DNA of 64,000 nucleotides from Saccharopolyspora hordei (GCF_013410345.1 NZ_JACCFJ010000001.1:4191001-4255000), one strand, 5' to 3'. Positions 16,387 through 24,748 are shown, counted from the stretch's first letter. The notes: generated by a model from the sequence alone, not told the origin. Numbers and translations: made by a program.

Positions 16387-17651
16387 GCACCGACGTGGCA
16401 CACCCGCGCGCCGCGGACGCGGCCCGGCCGACGTCGCGCGTGTTCACCTTGCCCGACCTGGGCGAGGGGCTGACCGAGGCGGAGATCGTCCGCTGGCACG
16501 TCGCGGTCGGTGACCGCGTGGCGGCCGACCAGGTGGTGGTCGAGGTGGAGACCGCCAAGGCCGTGGTGGACGTGCCCTGTCCGCACGCCGGGGTGGTCGA
16601 GGCGCTGCACGGGCAGCCGGGCGACGTGGTCGAGGTGGGCGCCCCGCTGACCACCATCGCCGGCGCGGACGCCCCGCACGAGCAGCACCGCACCGAGGAG
16701 CGGGCCGGGTCGGGCAACGTGCTCGTCGGCTACGGGACCGGGAGCGCGACGCGCCGGCGGCGCACCCGGGCCCGGCCGGGGCCCGTCGCGCCGCGGGCCG
16801 GCGGTGGTGGGGTCCCGCGCGTGCTGTCGCCGATCGTGCGGCGGTTGGCCAAGCAGCACGGCGTCGACCTGTCCACTGTGGAAGGTTCGGGGCCGGGCGG
16901 GGTGATCCTGCGCCGCGACGTGGAAGCGGCCCGGGAGTCCGCGCCGGTCCACGAGCTCCCGTCGCGGTCCGGCGAGGTCCGCACCCCGCTGCGCGGGCTG
17001 CGCGGCGCGGTGGCCGACAAGCTCACCCGCAGCCGCCGCGAGATCCCGGACGCCAGCACGTGGGTGGACGTGGACGCTTCCCGCCTGCTGGAGGCCCGCG
17101 AGGCGCTGCGGGAGCGCGGCATCGGCCTGCTGGCGCTGCTCGCGCGGTTCTGCGTCGCCGGGCTGCGGCGGTTCCCGGAGCTCAACGCGTCGGTGGACAC
17201 CGAGCGCGGCGAGATCGTCCAGCACGGCCAGGTCAACCTGGGCTTCGCCGCCCAGACCCCGCGCGGACTGGTGGTCCCGGTGGTGCGCGACGCGCACGAG
17301 ATGACCACCGCGCAGCTCGCCGAGGCGATCGCGCACCGCACCGAGCGAGCCCGCGCCGGCGACCTGGCGCCGCAGCACCTCACCGGCGGCACCTTCACGC
17401 TGAACAACTACGGGGTGTTCGGTGTGGACGGTTCGACGCCGATCATCAACCACCCGGAGGCGGCGATCCTCGGCGTCGGCCGCATCACCGACAAGCCGTG
17501 GGCCTTCCAGGGCGAGCTGGCGCTGCGCAAGGTCACCCAGCTGTCCCTGACCTTCGACCACCGGGTCTGCGACGGGGGGACGGCGGGCGGTTTCCTCCGC
17601 TACGTCGCCGACTGCGTCGAGGACCCGGTCACCGCGCTCGCCGACCTGTGA
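16383..17651 (+). CDS. bkdC: Branched-chain 2-oxoacid dehydrogenase E2 (dihydrolipoyl acyltransferase)
   Basis: 422-aa E2 core. An N-terminal lipoyl domain has the modified Lys in ETAKAVVDVP. An Arg/Pro-rich linker follows, then the E1/E3-binding domain RVLSPIVRRLAKQHGVDLS, and the catalytic domain ending in DHRVCDGG, whose His and Asp are the acyltransferase active site. Only one lipoyl domain is present. GTG start coupled to E1 beta. No E3 (lipoamide dehydrogenase) is in this operon, so the housekeeping lpd presumably serves. Confidence 0.92.
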   Translation: MSTDVAHPRAADAARPTSRVFTLPDLGEGLTEAEIVRWHVAVGDRVAADQVVVEVETAKAVVDVPCPHAGVVEALHGQPGDVVEVGAPLTTIAGADAPHEQHRTEERAGSGNVLVGYGTGSATRRRRTRARPGPVAPRAGGGGVPRVLSPIVRRLAKQHGVDLSTVEGSGPGGVILRRDVEAARESAPVHELPSRSGEVRTPLRGLRGAVADKLTRSRREIPDASTWVDVDASRLLEAREALRERGIGLLALLARFCVAGLRRFPELNASVDTERGEIVQHGQVNLGFAAQTPRGLVVPVVRDAHEMTTAQLAEAIAHRTERARAGDLAPQHLTGGTFTLNNYGVFGVDGSTPIINHPEAAILGVGRITDKPWAFQGELALRKVTQLSLTFDHRVCDGGTAGGFLRYVADCVEDPVTALADL

Positions 17652-17654
17652 GGC

Positions 17655-17695
17655 GGCAGTGGTGGGCGAGGACCCCCTGCTCGCCCACCACTGCC
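17655..17695 (+). terminator. Terminator of the bkd operon
   Basis: Perfect 16-bp stem (17655-17670 with 17680-17695) around a 9-nt loop, four bases after the E2 stop and between convergent genes. There is no U tract, as is common in actinomycetes. Confidence 0.8.
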
Positions 17696-17740
17696 CGGCA
17701 GCGCCGAGCTCACGACCCCCACCGTGAGCTCGGCGCGGGC

Positions 17741-18400
17741 TCAGGCGCCCTCGGCGCTGGTGGCGTGGTCGTAGTAGCCGAGGACCCCCGTGGCACCGTG
17801 GAGCGCGAAGCCCGCTTCCGGCGTGCGGGGTTCGCCGGCCGCCTCGATGACGCCGCGGAGCGTCACGTTGACCAGGTCGTCCAAGGCGCGCCACCGGGCG
17901 GCCGGGCTCTCGTCGTCCTGGGCCCGGTCGGCGAAGTCCGCTTCGCAGCGCTCGATCCCCTCGCGGAGCCGGCGGACCAGTTCCGTGAAGGTCCCGCGCC
18001 CGCGGCGGGGCGCCAGGTCGTCGGCGTGGGACGCCAGGAGCCCGGCCATGTAGGTGATGTCCTCGACGTGGTTGCCGAGCCACTTGCGGCGGCGGTAGAT
18101 GTCGCCGAGCTCCGGCCAGCGCTTGCGCGCCGCCTGCCGGGTGCGCCCGGTGACCGCGCTCAGGTCGGCCAGGCTCGCGCCCAGCCACACCGACTCCTCG
18201 GCCGCCTCGGCGGTCTGCCGCATCGCCGCTTCCGCCACCCGCTCCTCGGCGTCCAGCGCGGCCCGGAACCTGCTCAGCGCGCGCAGTCGCCGCTCCTGCT
18301 CGTCGCCGACGTCGCTGGCCTTGGGCCCCGGGTCGAGCACCTCGACCGGTGTCGCGTCGGCCAGCTGCCGCACCAACCGGTCCACATCGTCGCCTGCCAT
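17741..18400 (-). CDS. Unknown protein with HTH-like segment, behind a double operator
   Basis: 219 aa, mostly helical. Residues 75-106 (ASLADLSAVTGRTRQAARKRWPELG in two parts) look like a helix-turn-helix of a type seen in actinobacterial regulators; the rest (VEDITYMAGLLASHADDL, then FTELVRRLREGIERCEADF) is a helical C-terminal domain I cannot assign. Two tandem 19-bp palindromes lie 17-61 bp upstream of the ATG, suggesting tight, perhaps autogenous control. It is divergent from the GntR gene at 18567 and convergent with the bkd operon. Confidence 0.75.
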   Translation of the reverse strand: MAGDDVDRLVRQLADATPVEVLDPGPKASDVGDEQERRLRALSRFRAALDAEERVAEAAMRQTAEAAEESVWLGASLADLSAVTGRTRQAARKRWPELGDIYRRRKWLGNHVEDITYMAGLLASHADDLAPRRGRGTFTELVRRLREGIERCEADFADRAQDDESPAARWRALDDLVNVTLRGVIEAAGEPRTPEAGFALHGATGVLGYYDHATSAEGA

Positions 18401-18416
18401 CGCTCGACCCTCCCTG

Positions 18417-18461
18417 TGTGAACTTGAGGTTCACAGTACAGGTGTGAACCTGAGGTTCACA
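18417..18461 (-). promoter_or_regulatory. Two tandem 19-bp palindromic operators
   Basis: TGTGAACTTGAGGTTCACA at 18417-18435 and TGTGAACCTGAGGTTCACA at 18443-18461. They are identical but for one central base and start 26 bp apart. Each has perfect 7-bp arms TGTGAAC/GTTCACA. They sit immediately upstream of the gene ending at 17741, between it and the divergent GntR gene. Confidence 0.75.
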
Positions 18462-18507
18462 ACCTTTTTCGCGACGATCCTCCCGCACGGCGTCTGATCA
18501 CCAGCGC

Positions 18508-18546
18508 TGCCGCACCGCCCCGCGGGTGACCTAGGGTGGTGCGGCA
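18508..18546 (+). promoter_or_regulatory. Dyad flanking a -10-like box before the GntR gene
   Basis: TGCCGCACC (18508-18516) and GGTGCGGCA (18538-18546) are perfect 9-bp arms around a TAGGGT (18532-18537) resembling a -10 box. This may be an autoregulatory site of the GntR protein, or simply a hairpin in the leader; no good -35 box is seen. Confidence 0.3.
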
Positions 18547-18566
18547 GCCAGCGACGAGGAGGAGCC

Positions 18567-19226
18567 GTGCCGGTCACCGGAGACCACGCCACGCGAGCGC
18601 GCGTCCCGCTGCGCGAGCGGGTGCGGCAGGAGTTGCAGTCCCGCATCGTCGACGGCCGGTTGCTGCCCGGGGACCGGATCTTCGAGCAGGACCTGGCCGC
18701 TGAGCTCGGCGTCTCCCGCGTCCCGGTGCGCGAGGCGATCCGGATGCTGCAGAGCGAGGGCTTCGTCGACGTCCCGCCCGGCCGGCGCGGCGTGTTCGTC
18801 CGCGGGCTGGACCGCCGCCAGGCGCAGGAGCTGTTCGAGGTCCGGGAAGCGCTGGAGGTCCACGCCGCGCGGCTGGCGGCCGAGCGGGCCGAGTCCGGGG
18901 ACGTCGCGGCGCTGGCCGACCTGGCCGAGCAGGCGCGCCGGGCGTTCGAGGCGGGCGAGATCGAGGCGATGTCCGACGCCAACGCCGCGTTCCACGACAC
19001 GCTCGTGCAGCTGAGCGGCAACGAGCTGCTCGCGACGATGCTGGAGCCGCTGCACGGCCGGCTCGCCTACCTGTTCCGGATGAACCTGGAACCCGACCGG
19101 GTCTGCCGGGAGCACGAGGAGCTCCAGGCGGCGATCAGCGCCGGCGACGCCGACCGGGCCGCCGCCGTCGCCAAGCAGCACGTGCTCTCCAGCCGCCGGA
19201 TGGTGCTGGAACGCATGCTCCCCTGA
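18567..19226 (+). CDS. GntR family regulator, FadR (FCD) subgroup
   Basis: 219 aa. An N-terminal winged HTH (LRERVRQELQSRIVDG, FEQDLAAELGVSRVPVREAIRML) is joined to an FCD ligand-binding domain, with EVREALEVHAARLAAER, NAAFHDTLVQLSGN and the late EHEEL region supplying the usual metal or ligand His/Asp residues. FCD regulators respond to organic acids. The GTG start follows GAGGAGGA. No enzyme gene shares its strand, so the target is unclear; the MFS gene at 20408 or the bkd genes are possible. Confidence 0.88.
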   Translation: MPVTGDHATRARVPLRERVRQELQSRIVDGRLLPGDRIFEQDLAAELGVSRVPVREAIRMLQSEGFVDVPPGRRGVFVRGLDRRQAQELFEVREALEVHAARLAAERAESGDVAALADLAEQARRAFEAGEIEAMSDANAAFHDTLVQLSGNELLATMLEPLHGRLAYLFRMNLEPDRVCREHEELQAAISAGDADRAAAVAKQHVLSSRRMVLERMLP

Positions 19227-19232
19227 CCGCGG

Positions 19233-20198
19233 TCAGGACGTCCGGCGCACCAGGGCCACGAGCGTGTCGTCCAGGGAGGACGGGGCACCGCCCCGACGTG
19301 CCGCGCTCGCGGCCGCACGGATCCGCAGCGCAGCGCGCCCCGAGCCGACGTGCTCCGCGAGCCGGTGCAGTGCCAGCGCGGCGTGCTCCGCGTCGCGCCA
19401 GTCGCGGAGGCCGACCAGCGCGTCCAGCAGGAACGCGCCGCCGATGAACCGGGCCCACCGGTAGCGCTCCGCGGTGGCCCCGACCGCCGCGGCGTAGCGC
19501 TCCACGGCCCGCGCGGGTTCGCCGACCGCGCGCCACACCTCGCCCTCGTGCACCGCGAGCTCCCGGTCGGTGACCCACCAGGACCACTCCGGGTCCGTCC
19601 GGTGCACACCGTCGGACAGGTCCGACCGGGCGCGCGCCAGCACCGCGAACGCGCGGTCGTCGCCCAGGGCGGCGGCGGCCCGCGCGCGGCGCAGGCCGGC
19701 CAGGGCGCGAAGCCGGGGCGAGAGCGGGCGCGTCTCCATCAGCTCGACCGCGTCCAGGGCCGCGCGCGGCCGTCCCGTCTCGTGGGCCTGCAGCGCGGTG
19801 TTGCCCAGGACGAACAGCTCCATGCCGCGGTCCCCGGCCAGGCGGGCCAGGCGCAGCGCCTGCCGGTTCAGGCCACGAGCGGCGTCGAACCGCGCGGAGT
19901 CGAACGCCAGCCAGCCGGCCACCTCGCCGAGCTCGGCGGTGACCGCGAGCAGGTCGCGCTCGACGGAGGGGGCGTACCGGCCCGCTGCCAGCAGGGCCGT
20001 CGTGGCGCGGAACACGCGCGCGGCCAGCGGCGCGATCGCCCTCCCCCCGTGCTGCGCGTCCAGTCCGACGAGCCGGGAGACGACCCGCCGCAGCCGGTCC
20101 ACGTCCTCGCTGCCGAGCGGCTCCGCGCCGAGGACGGGCGGGACGACCAGCCCCCCGAGGGCGTGCTCCTGCTCCCAGCCCTGCCCGGGGTCCGCCAT
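19233..20198 (-). CDS. Helical-repeat protein resembling the C-terminal half of an XRE regulator
   Basis: 321 aa, almost entirely helical with TPR-like periodicity (LNRQALRLARLAGDRGMELFVLGNTALQAHETGRPRAAL in two parts, HEGEVWRAVGEPARAVERYAAAVG). It resembles the sensor half of actinobacterial XRE-type regulators, but no N-terminal HTH is encoded. The upstream in-frame extension to 20438 reads like noncoding sequence. The ATG at 20198 follows GGGAGGTGG. It is convergent with the GntR gene (6-bp gap) and divergent from the MFS exporter. Confidence 0.72.
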   Translation of the reverse strand: MADPGQGWEQEHALGGLVVPPVLGAEPLGSEDVDRLRRVVSRLVGLDAQHGGRAIAPLAARVFRATTALLAAGRYAPSVERDLLAVTAELGEVAGWLAFDSARFDAARGLNRQALRLARLAGDRGMELFVLGNTALQAHETGRPRAALDAVELMETRPLSPRLRALAGLRRARAAAALGDDRAFAVLARARSDLSDGVHRTDPEWSWWVTDRELAVHEGEVWRAVGEPARAVERYAAAVGATAERYRWARFIGGAFLLDALVGLRDWRDAEHAALALHRLAEHVGSGRAALRIRAAASAARRGGAPSSLDDTLVALVRRTS

Positions 20199-20335
20199 GC
20201 CACCACCTCCCGCACCCGCGCCCGGACCAGCTTCGCACGAGACCGCCGCGCCACGCCGCAAACAGCTCTCCACAGTGGACCATCGAGCAGCGGAACGCCC
20301 TGCGCCGGCGGGCATTTCACCCCTCGGGAAACCCC

Positions 20336-20364
20336 TTGCGGCCCGGGGTGAACACGTGTTTACT
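20336..20364 (+). promoter_or_regulatory. Candidate promoter of the MFS exporter
   Basis: TTGCGG (20336-20341) and TTTACT (20359-20364), spaced 17 nt, about 45 nt upstream of the start codon; the operator begins inside the -10 box. Confidence 0.5.
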
Positions 20365-20382
20365 TGCTTGCTGCAACCAAGT
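20362..20382 (+). promoter_or_regulatory. TetR-type operator before the MFS exporter
   Basis: Near-perfect 21-bp dyad ACTTGCTTGC-t-GCAACCAAGT (9 of 10 arm positions pair), overlapping the -10 box. A TetR gene follows the exporter directly, so this is its likely binding site. Confidence 0.65.
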
Positions 20383-20407
20383 TCACACCTGAGCAGCGAG
20401 GAGCCCG

Positions 20408-21862
20408 ATGAGCAGCCCCACGGCCTCGTCCCCCGCATCGCAGCGACGGTCCAAGACCGTCATCGGCGTGCTCGCCTCCTGCGGGATCGCGGTGTCGCTG
20501 ATGCAGACCCTGGTCGTACCGCTGCTGCCCGAGTTCCCCCGCTTGCTGCGCACCACGCCCGCCAACGCGGCCTGGCTGGTCACCGCGACCCTGGTGGCGG
20601 GCGCGGTGTGCGCCCCGGTGCTCGGGCGGCTCGGTGACATGTACGGCAAGCGGCGGATGCTGCTCGTCTCACTGGCCGCCATGGCGGTGGGCAGCGCCAT
20701 CGGCGCGGTCAGCGACGACTTCGCCGCGGTGCTGGTCGGCCGGGTGCTGCAAGGGGCGGCGATCGGCGTGGTCCCGCTGGGCATCAGCATCATGCGCGAC
20801 GAGCTGCCCGAGGAGCGGATCACCTCCGGCGTGGCGCTGATGAGCGCGACGCTGGGCATCGGCGGTGCGGTCGGTCTGCCGGTGACCGGGCTGGTCGCCG
20901 AGAACCTGAACTGGCACTGGTTGTTCGCCGGTGCCGCCGCGTTCAGCGTCGTCGAGTTCGCCCTGGTGCGGCTGGTGGTGCCGGAGTCGTCGCTGCGCAG
21001 CGGCGGGCGGTTCGACCTCGTCGGCGCGCTGGGTCTCTCGGCCGCGCTGACCTGCCTGCTGCTGGCGATCTCCAAGGGCAACGACTGGGGCTGGACCAGC
21101 CCGGTGGTGCTCGGCCTGCTGCTGGCGGCCGCCGTGCTGTTCACCGTGTGGGGCACCTACGAGCTGCGCACCACCTCCCCGCTGGTGGACCTGCGGGTCT
21201 CGGCGCGCCCCGCGGTGCTGCTGACCAACATCGCCTCCGTGCTGGTCGGGCTGGCGATGTTCGCCGGGTTCATGGTCGGCGCGCAGATCCTGCAGGCCCC
21301 GGTGGCCACCGGCTACGGCTTCGGGATGTCGCTGGTGGTCAGCGGACTGGTGCTGCTGCCGATCGGCGGCGCCATGGGGGTGTTCTCCCCGCTGTCGGCC
21401 CGCATCTCGCGCCGGCACGGCCCGCGCACCACGCTGGTCCTCGGTGGGGCGGTGCTGACCGCCGGCAACCTCGCCGGGTCGGTGCTGCACGACCCGCTGC
21501 CACTGGTGGTGCTCAGCCTGACGGTCGTGGCGATCGGCGGTGCGCTGGCCTACGGGGCGCTGCCGACGCTCATCATGCGCGCCGTGCCGCCGGCGGAGAC
21601 CGCCGCCGCGAACAGCCTGAACACCCTGGCCCGCTCGATCGGCACGTCCAGCTGCAGCGCCGTCGTGGTGGCCCTGACCACGGCCTCGGTGGTGCGGGTG
21701 CACGGGGTGGAGTACCCGTCGGTGACGGCGTACTCGTGGGTCTTCCTGGTCGCCGGCTCGGCGGCGCTCGTCGCCGCGCTGATCGCCGTCGCCACCCCGA
21801 GCGCACGTCGGTACGCGCCCGTGACCACTCGGGTGGCGACCGCGGGTGGGCGGTCGCGCTAG
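20408..21862 (+). CDS. MFS drug exporter, DHA2 (14-TM) type
   Basis: 484-aa membrane protein of the major facilitator superfamily. The first loop carries GRLGDMYGKRRMLL, the classic MFS motif A, and LQGAAIGVVPLGISIMRDELPEE is typical of DHA2 multidrug/proton antiporters. About 14 hydrophobic segments are visible, beginning at VIGVLASCGIAVSLMQTLVVPLL. GAGGAG precedes the ATG. A dyad operator covers the promoter and a TetR gene lies downstream on the same strand, the usual self-regulated efflux layout. Substrate unknown. Confidence 0.9.
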   Translation: MSSPTASSPASQRRSKTVIGVLASCGIAVSLMQTLVVPLLPEFPRLLRTTPANAAWLVTATLVAGAVCAPVLGRLGDMYGKRRMLLVSLAAMAVGSAIGAVSDDFAAVLVGRVLQGAAIGVVPLGISIMRDELPEERITSGVALMSATLGIGGAVGLPVTGLVAENLNWHWLFAGAAAFSVVEFALVRLVVPESSLRSGGRFDLVGALGLSAALTCLLLAISKGNDWGWTSPVVLGLLLAAAVLFTVWGTYELRTTSPLVDLRVSARPAVLLTNIASVLVGLAMFAGFMVGAQILQAPVATGYGFGMSLVVSGLVLLPIGGAMGVFSPLSARISRRHGPRTTLVLGGAVLTAGNLAGSVLHDPLPLVVLSLTVVAIGGALAYGALPTLIMRAVPPAETAAANSLNTLARSIGTSSCSAVVVALTTASVVRVHGVEYPSVTAYSWVFLVAGSAALVAALIAVATPSARRYAPVTTRVATAGGRSR

Positions 21863-21872
21863 CCTGAACGGC

Positions 21873-22460
21873 ATGCCCAGCACGGCACCCGCCACGACGG
21901 TCGGCGAAGACCAGCGGCGCGACGCGTGCGCGACGCGCGAGGCGATCCTGCGCACGGCCCGGCGCCGCTTCTCCTGCTGCGGCTACGCCGACGTGACGCT
22001 GCGCGACATCGCGGCCGACGCCGAGGTGAGCGCCGCGCTGGTGGTGAAGTACTTCGGCAGCAAGGAGAACCTGTTCGCCGAGGCCTCGGGCTTCGAGCAG
22101 GACGCCGAACGGCTGCTGGACTGCGAGCTGCCCCGGCTCGGCGAGCACCTGGTCCGCACCCTGCTGGACTACCACGAGCGCACCCAGGGCGACCCGCTGG
22201 TGCGCGCGGTGTTCACCTCGTCGCGCCCAGCGGGCGCCCGGTTCCGCGACAACTTCGAACGCCAGCTGGTCTCCCGCCTGGCCGACCGGCTGCCCGGCCC
22301 GGACGCCCTGCTGCGCGCGGAACTGGTGTGCAGCCACCTGATGGGGCTCGGCGCGTCCCGGCTGGTGCTGCGCACGAAGGCGATCAGCGCGGAACCGAAG
22401 GAGCACCTGGTCGCCATCACCGCCCCGCTCATCCAGCGCTGGCTCGACGGCCCGCTGTGA
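21873..22460 (+). CDS. TetR family regulator of the adjacent exporter
   Basis: 195 aa. The HTH spans roughly residues 24-68 (AILRTARRRFSCCGYADVTLRD, then DAEVSAALVVKYFGSKENLFAEA), followed by a helical ligand domain. The ATG lies 10 bp after the MFS stop, so the two are co-transcribed. By analogy with other efflux pairs it should repress the pair by binding the dyad at 20362-20382 and release it when the exported compound binds. Confidence 0.88.
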   Translation: MPSTAPATTVGEDQRRDACATREAILRTARRRFSCCGYADVTLRDIAADAEVSAALVVKYFGSKENLFAEASGFEQDAERLLDCELPRLGEHLVRTLLDYHERTQGDPLVRAVFTSSRPAGARFRDNFERQLVSRLADRLPGPDALLRAELVCSHLMGLGASRLVLRTKAISAEPKEHLVAITAPLIQRWLDGPL

Positions 22461-22516
22461 CCCGGCCTCGGGCATCGAGCGCTCCGGGACCAGCCCCTCC
22501 GGGACTGCGCTGACCA

Positions 22517-22553
22517 CGACGCGGGGTGCCGGCCGGACCGGCACCCCGCGTCG
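22517..22553 (+). terminator. Bidirectional terminator
   Basis: 16-bp perfect stem (CGACGCGGGGTGCCGG and its complement) with a 5-nt loop between the convergent TetR and FMN reductase genes. Confidence 0.8.
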
Positions 22554-22560
22554 TCGCGTC

Positions 22561-23121
22561 TCAGGCCGAGCGGCCGAGGACGGTGTTGTGCGGCACCCCG
22601 TCGAGGGCCTTGGCGAACTGCTCGATGACGTCGGCCAGCGGCCCACCGCTGTCCGGGTGCACGCTGACCTCGTCGTCGACCACGGTGACGTGCTTGTCGA
22701 GCAGGAAGAAGCTCTGCACCACGTGCCGGGCGCCCAGCGAGTGCACCACCGGACGCAGCGCGTAGTCGATCGCCAGCACGTGGGCGATGGTCCCGCCGGT
22801 GGCCAGCGGCAGCACCGCCTTGCCCGCGAACCCGAACTGCGGCAGCAGGTCCAAGAACGACTTGAGCAGGCCCGAGTAGCTCGCCTTGTAGGTCGGGGTG
22901 GCCAGCACGATGCCGTCGGCCGCGTCGACCGCGGCGAGGGCGTCGGCGATGGCCGGGGCCCGGGTGTCGGCGCCGAGCAGCGCGTCCGCCGGCAGCGTCC
23001 GGACGCGGAGGTGGTCGACGCGGCGGCCGGCCGCGGTGAGGCGCTGGGCGATGTGGTCGCCGATCCGCTCGGTCTTCGAGGTGCGCGAGGGGCTGCCGGA
23101 GATCACCAGGACGTCGGACAT
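22561..23121 (-). CDS. NADPH-dependent FMN reductase (SsuE-like)
   Basis: 186-aa flavodoxin-fold reductase. The N-terminal phosphate-binding loop is VISGSPSRTSKT, followed by ATPTYKASYSGLLKSFLDLLPQFGFAGKAVLPLATGG in two parts, typical of the SsuE/MsuE family, which makes reduced FMN for two-component monooxygenases in sulfonate use. ATG at 23121 begins the conserved domain; longer in-frame starts add only noncoding-like sequence. No monooxygenase is adjacent, though an SsuA-like lipoprotein begins at 63760. Confidence 0.85.
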   Translation of the reverse strand: MSDVLVISGSPSRTSKTERIGDHIAQRLTAAGRRVDHLRVRTLPADALLGADTRAPAIADALAAVDAADGIVLATPTYKASYSGLLKSFLDLLPQFGFAGKAVLPLATGGTIAHVLAIDYALRPVVHSLGARHVVQSFFLLDKHVTVVDDEVSVHPDSGGPLADVIEQFAKALDGVPHNTVLGRSA

Positions 23122-23485
23122 GCGTGCTCCCAGGGTCGTTCCTTCCACGGTGGACCGTCTGCGCGGCCCGCTCAGCGGACGCGCGCGAGGCGGGGCCGAC
23201 ACGCCTGGGCGCAGACGCGCCGGAAGTCGACGTGCCGACGCCGGGTGAGCACCGGGAACATCACCCGGCCATCGTCAGCGGCGCGCCGAGGGCGTGTCAA
23301 CGCTTCCCAGCACCCGGGAGCCGCACCGCCGGTGACCACAGTGGACAGATGCCGGAGCGGACACGGAGGGTGATCGCGCAAGTGTCGGTTCTGGCGAACG
23401 TGCGCGTCGATCTTCGGCGTTTTGGCACTGGCCTACCGGCCCGTCGGCAGCGAAGCTGGGGGCGCGACACCGAAGGAGGAACCAC
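23122..23485. other. 364-bp divergent intergenic region
   Basis: It separates the FMN reductase from the aminotransferase. It holds a TCCACGGTGGA palindrome (23144-23154), a near-copy ending at 23343, and a minus-strand TTGACA (complement of 23295-23300) without a convincing -10 box. GAAGGAGGAA before 23486 is the aminotransferase ribosome-binding site. No gene is seen. Confidence 0.5.
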
Positions 23486-24748
23486 ATGTCGACAGCACCG
23501 CGCGAGACCGCGCTGTGGCACCCGTTCGCGGACATGTTCGAGGTCAAGTCGAGCCAGTTCTGCGTCACCCGCGCCGAGGGCGTCTGGGTCTACGACCAGG
23601 ACGGACGCCGCTACCTCGACGGCACCGCGAGCCTGTGGTACGCGAACGCGGGGCACGGCCGCACCGAGATCGTCGAGGCGGCGGCCGCGCAGATGCGCAG
23701 GCTGGAGTCCTACTTCGTGTTCAACGACTTCACCAACCCGCCGGCCGAGGAGCTGGCCGACCGGCTCGCCCAGCTGGCGCCGGTGGACGGCGCCAAGGTC
23801 TTCCTCACCACCGGCGGCGGGGAGTCGATCGACACCGCGGCCAAGCTGGCCCGCCAGTACTGGACCCAGCTCGGCCAGCCGCAGCGCACGCACATCATCA
23901 GCCGCGGCAACGCCTACCACGGCACCAACGGCCTGGGCACCAGCATCGGCGGCATCGAGGTCAACCGGAGCGGCTTCGGCGACCTCGTGCCCGAGACCAC
24001 CCGCGTGGCGCACGACGACGCCGAGGCCCTGCGGGAGGCCATCGAGCGCATCGGGCCGGACCGGGTGGCCGCGTTCTTCGCCGAGCCGGTGATGGGCGCC
24101 GGCGGCCTGTACCCGCCGCCGCCCGGCTACCTGGAGGCCGTGGCCAAGCTCTGCGCCGAGCACGGGATCCTGTTCGTGGCCGACTCGGTGATCTGCGGGT
24201 TCGGCCGGGTCGGCAGCTGGTTCGGCGTCGAGCGGTGGGGCCTGCAGCCCGACATGATCACCTTCGCCAAGGGCGTGACCAGCGGATACCTCCCGCTGGG
24301 CGGCGTGGTGGTGTCCCAGCGGGTCGCCGAGCCGTTCTGGCAGCAGCCCGGGCGCGTGTTCCGGCACGGCGCGACCTACTCCGGGCACCCCACGGTCGCC
24401 GCCGCGGCGCTGGCCAACCTCGACATCCTGGAGCGGGAGAAGCTGCTGCAGCGGGCCGACGAGCTGGAGCGCCCGCTGCACGAGGCCCTGCTCGCGCTCG
24501 CCGACCACCCCGCGGTGGGCGAGGTGCGCGGCGGCGTCGGGCTGCTGGGCGCGGTCGAGCTGGCCCCGGAGGTGCTGGCCGCCGACGCGGGGGCCGTCGC
24601 CCGCGTGCAGAAGGCGGTCCGCGAGCGCGGGGTCATCGTGCGTCCGCTGGGCAAGGCGCTGGCCGTCTCGCCGCCGCTGATCATCGAGGACGCGGAGATC
24701 GAATTGCTCGGCTCGGCGCTCCGGGAGGGGTTTGACACCATCGCGTGA
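23486..24748 (+). CDS. Class III PLP-dependent aminotransferase
   Basis: 420 aa. YLDGTASLWYANAGHG near the start, TTGGGESIDTAAKLAR (phosphate-binding loop), NAYHGTNGLGTSI, AEPVMGAGGLYPPP, and the PLP lysine in ITFAKGVTSGYLPLGG place it among omega-amino acid/pyruvate aminotransferases. The usual DEV-x-GFGRTG signature reads DSVICGFGRVG, keeping the cofactor-binding Asp. Likely substrates are omega-amino acids or amines with pyruvate as acceptor; this cannot be narrowed. It is an isolated transcription unit with strong GGAGG and a terminator. Confidence 0.9.
   Translation: MSTAPRETALWHPFADMFEVKSSQFCVTRAEGVWVYDQDGRRYLDGTASLWYANAGHGRTEIVEAAAAQMRRLESYFVFNDFTNPPAEELADRLAQLAPVDGAKVFLTTGGGESIDTAAKLARQYWTQLGQPQRTHIISRGNAYHGTNGLGTSIGGIEVNRSGFGDLVPETTRVAHDDAEALREAIERIGPDRVAAFFAEPVMGAGGLYPPPPGYLEAVAKLCAEHGILFVADSVICGFGRVGSWFGVERWGLQPDMITFAKGVTSGYLPLGGVVVSQRVAEPFWQQPGRVFRHGATYSGHPTVAAAALANLDILEREKLLQRADELERPLHEALLALADHPAVGEVRGGVGLLGAVELAPEVLAADAGAVARVQKAVRERGVIVRPLGKALAVSPPLIIEDAEIELLGSALREGFDTIA

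Noticed and set aside
15990-18488. An 832-aa minus-strand frame across the bkd operon
   Set aside because: Antisense to E1 beta and E2, which are well supported.
20199-20438. N-terminal extension of the helical-repeat protein
   Set aside because: Crosses the MFS promoter and operator and reads as noncoding sequence.
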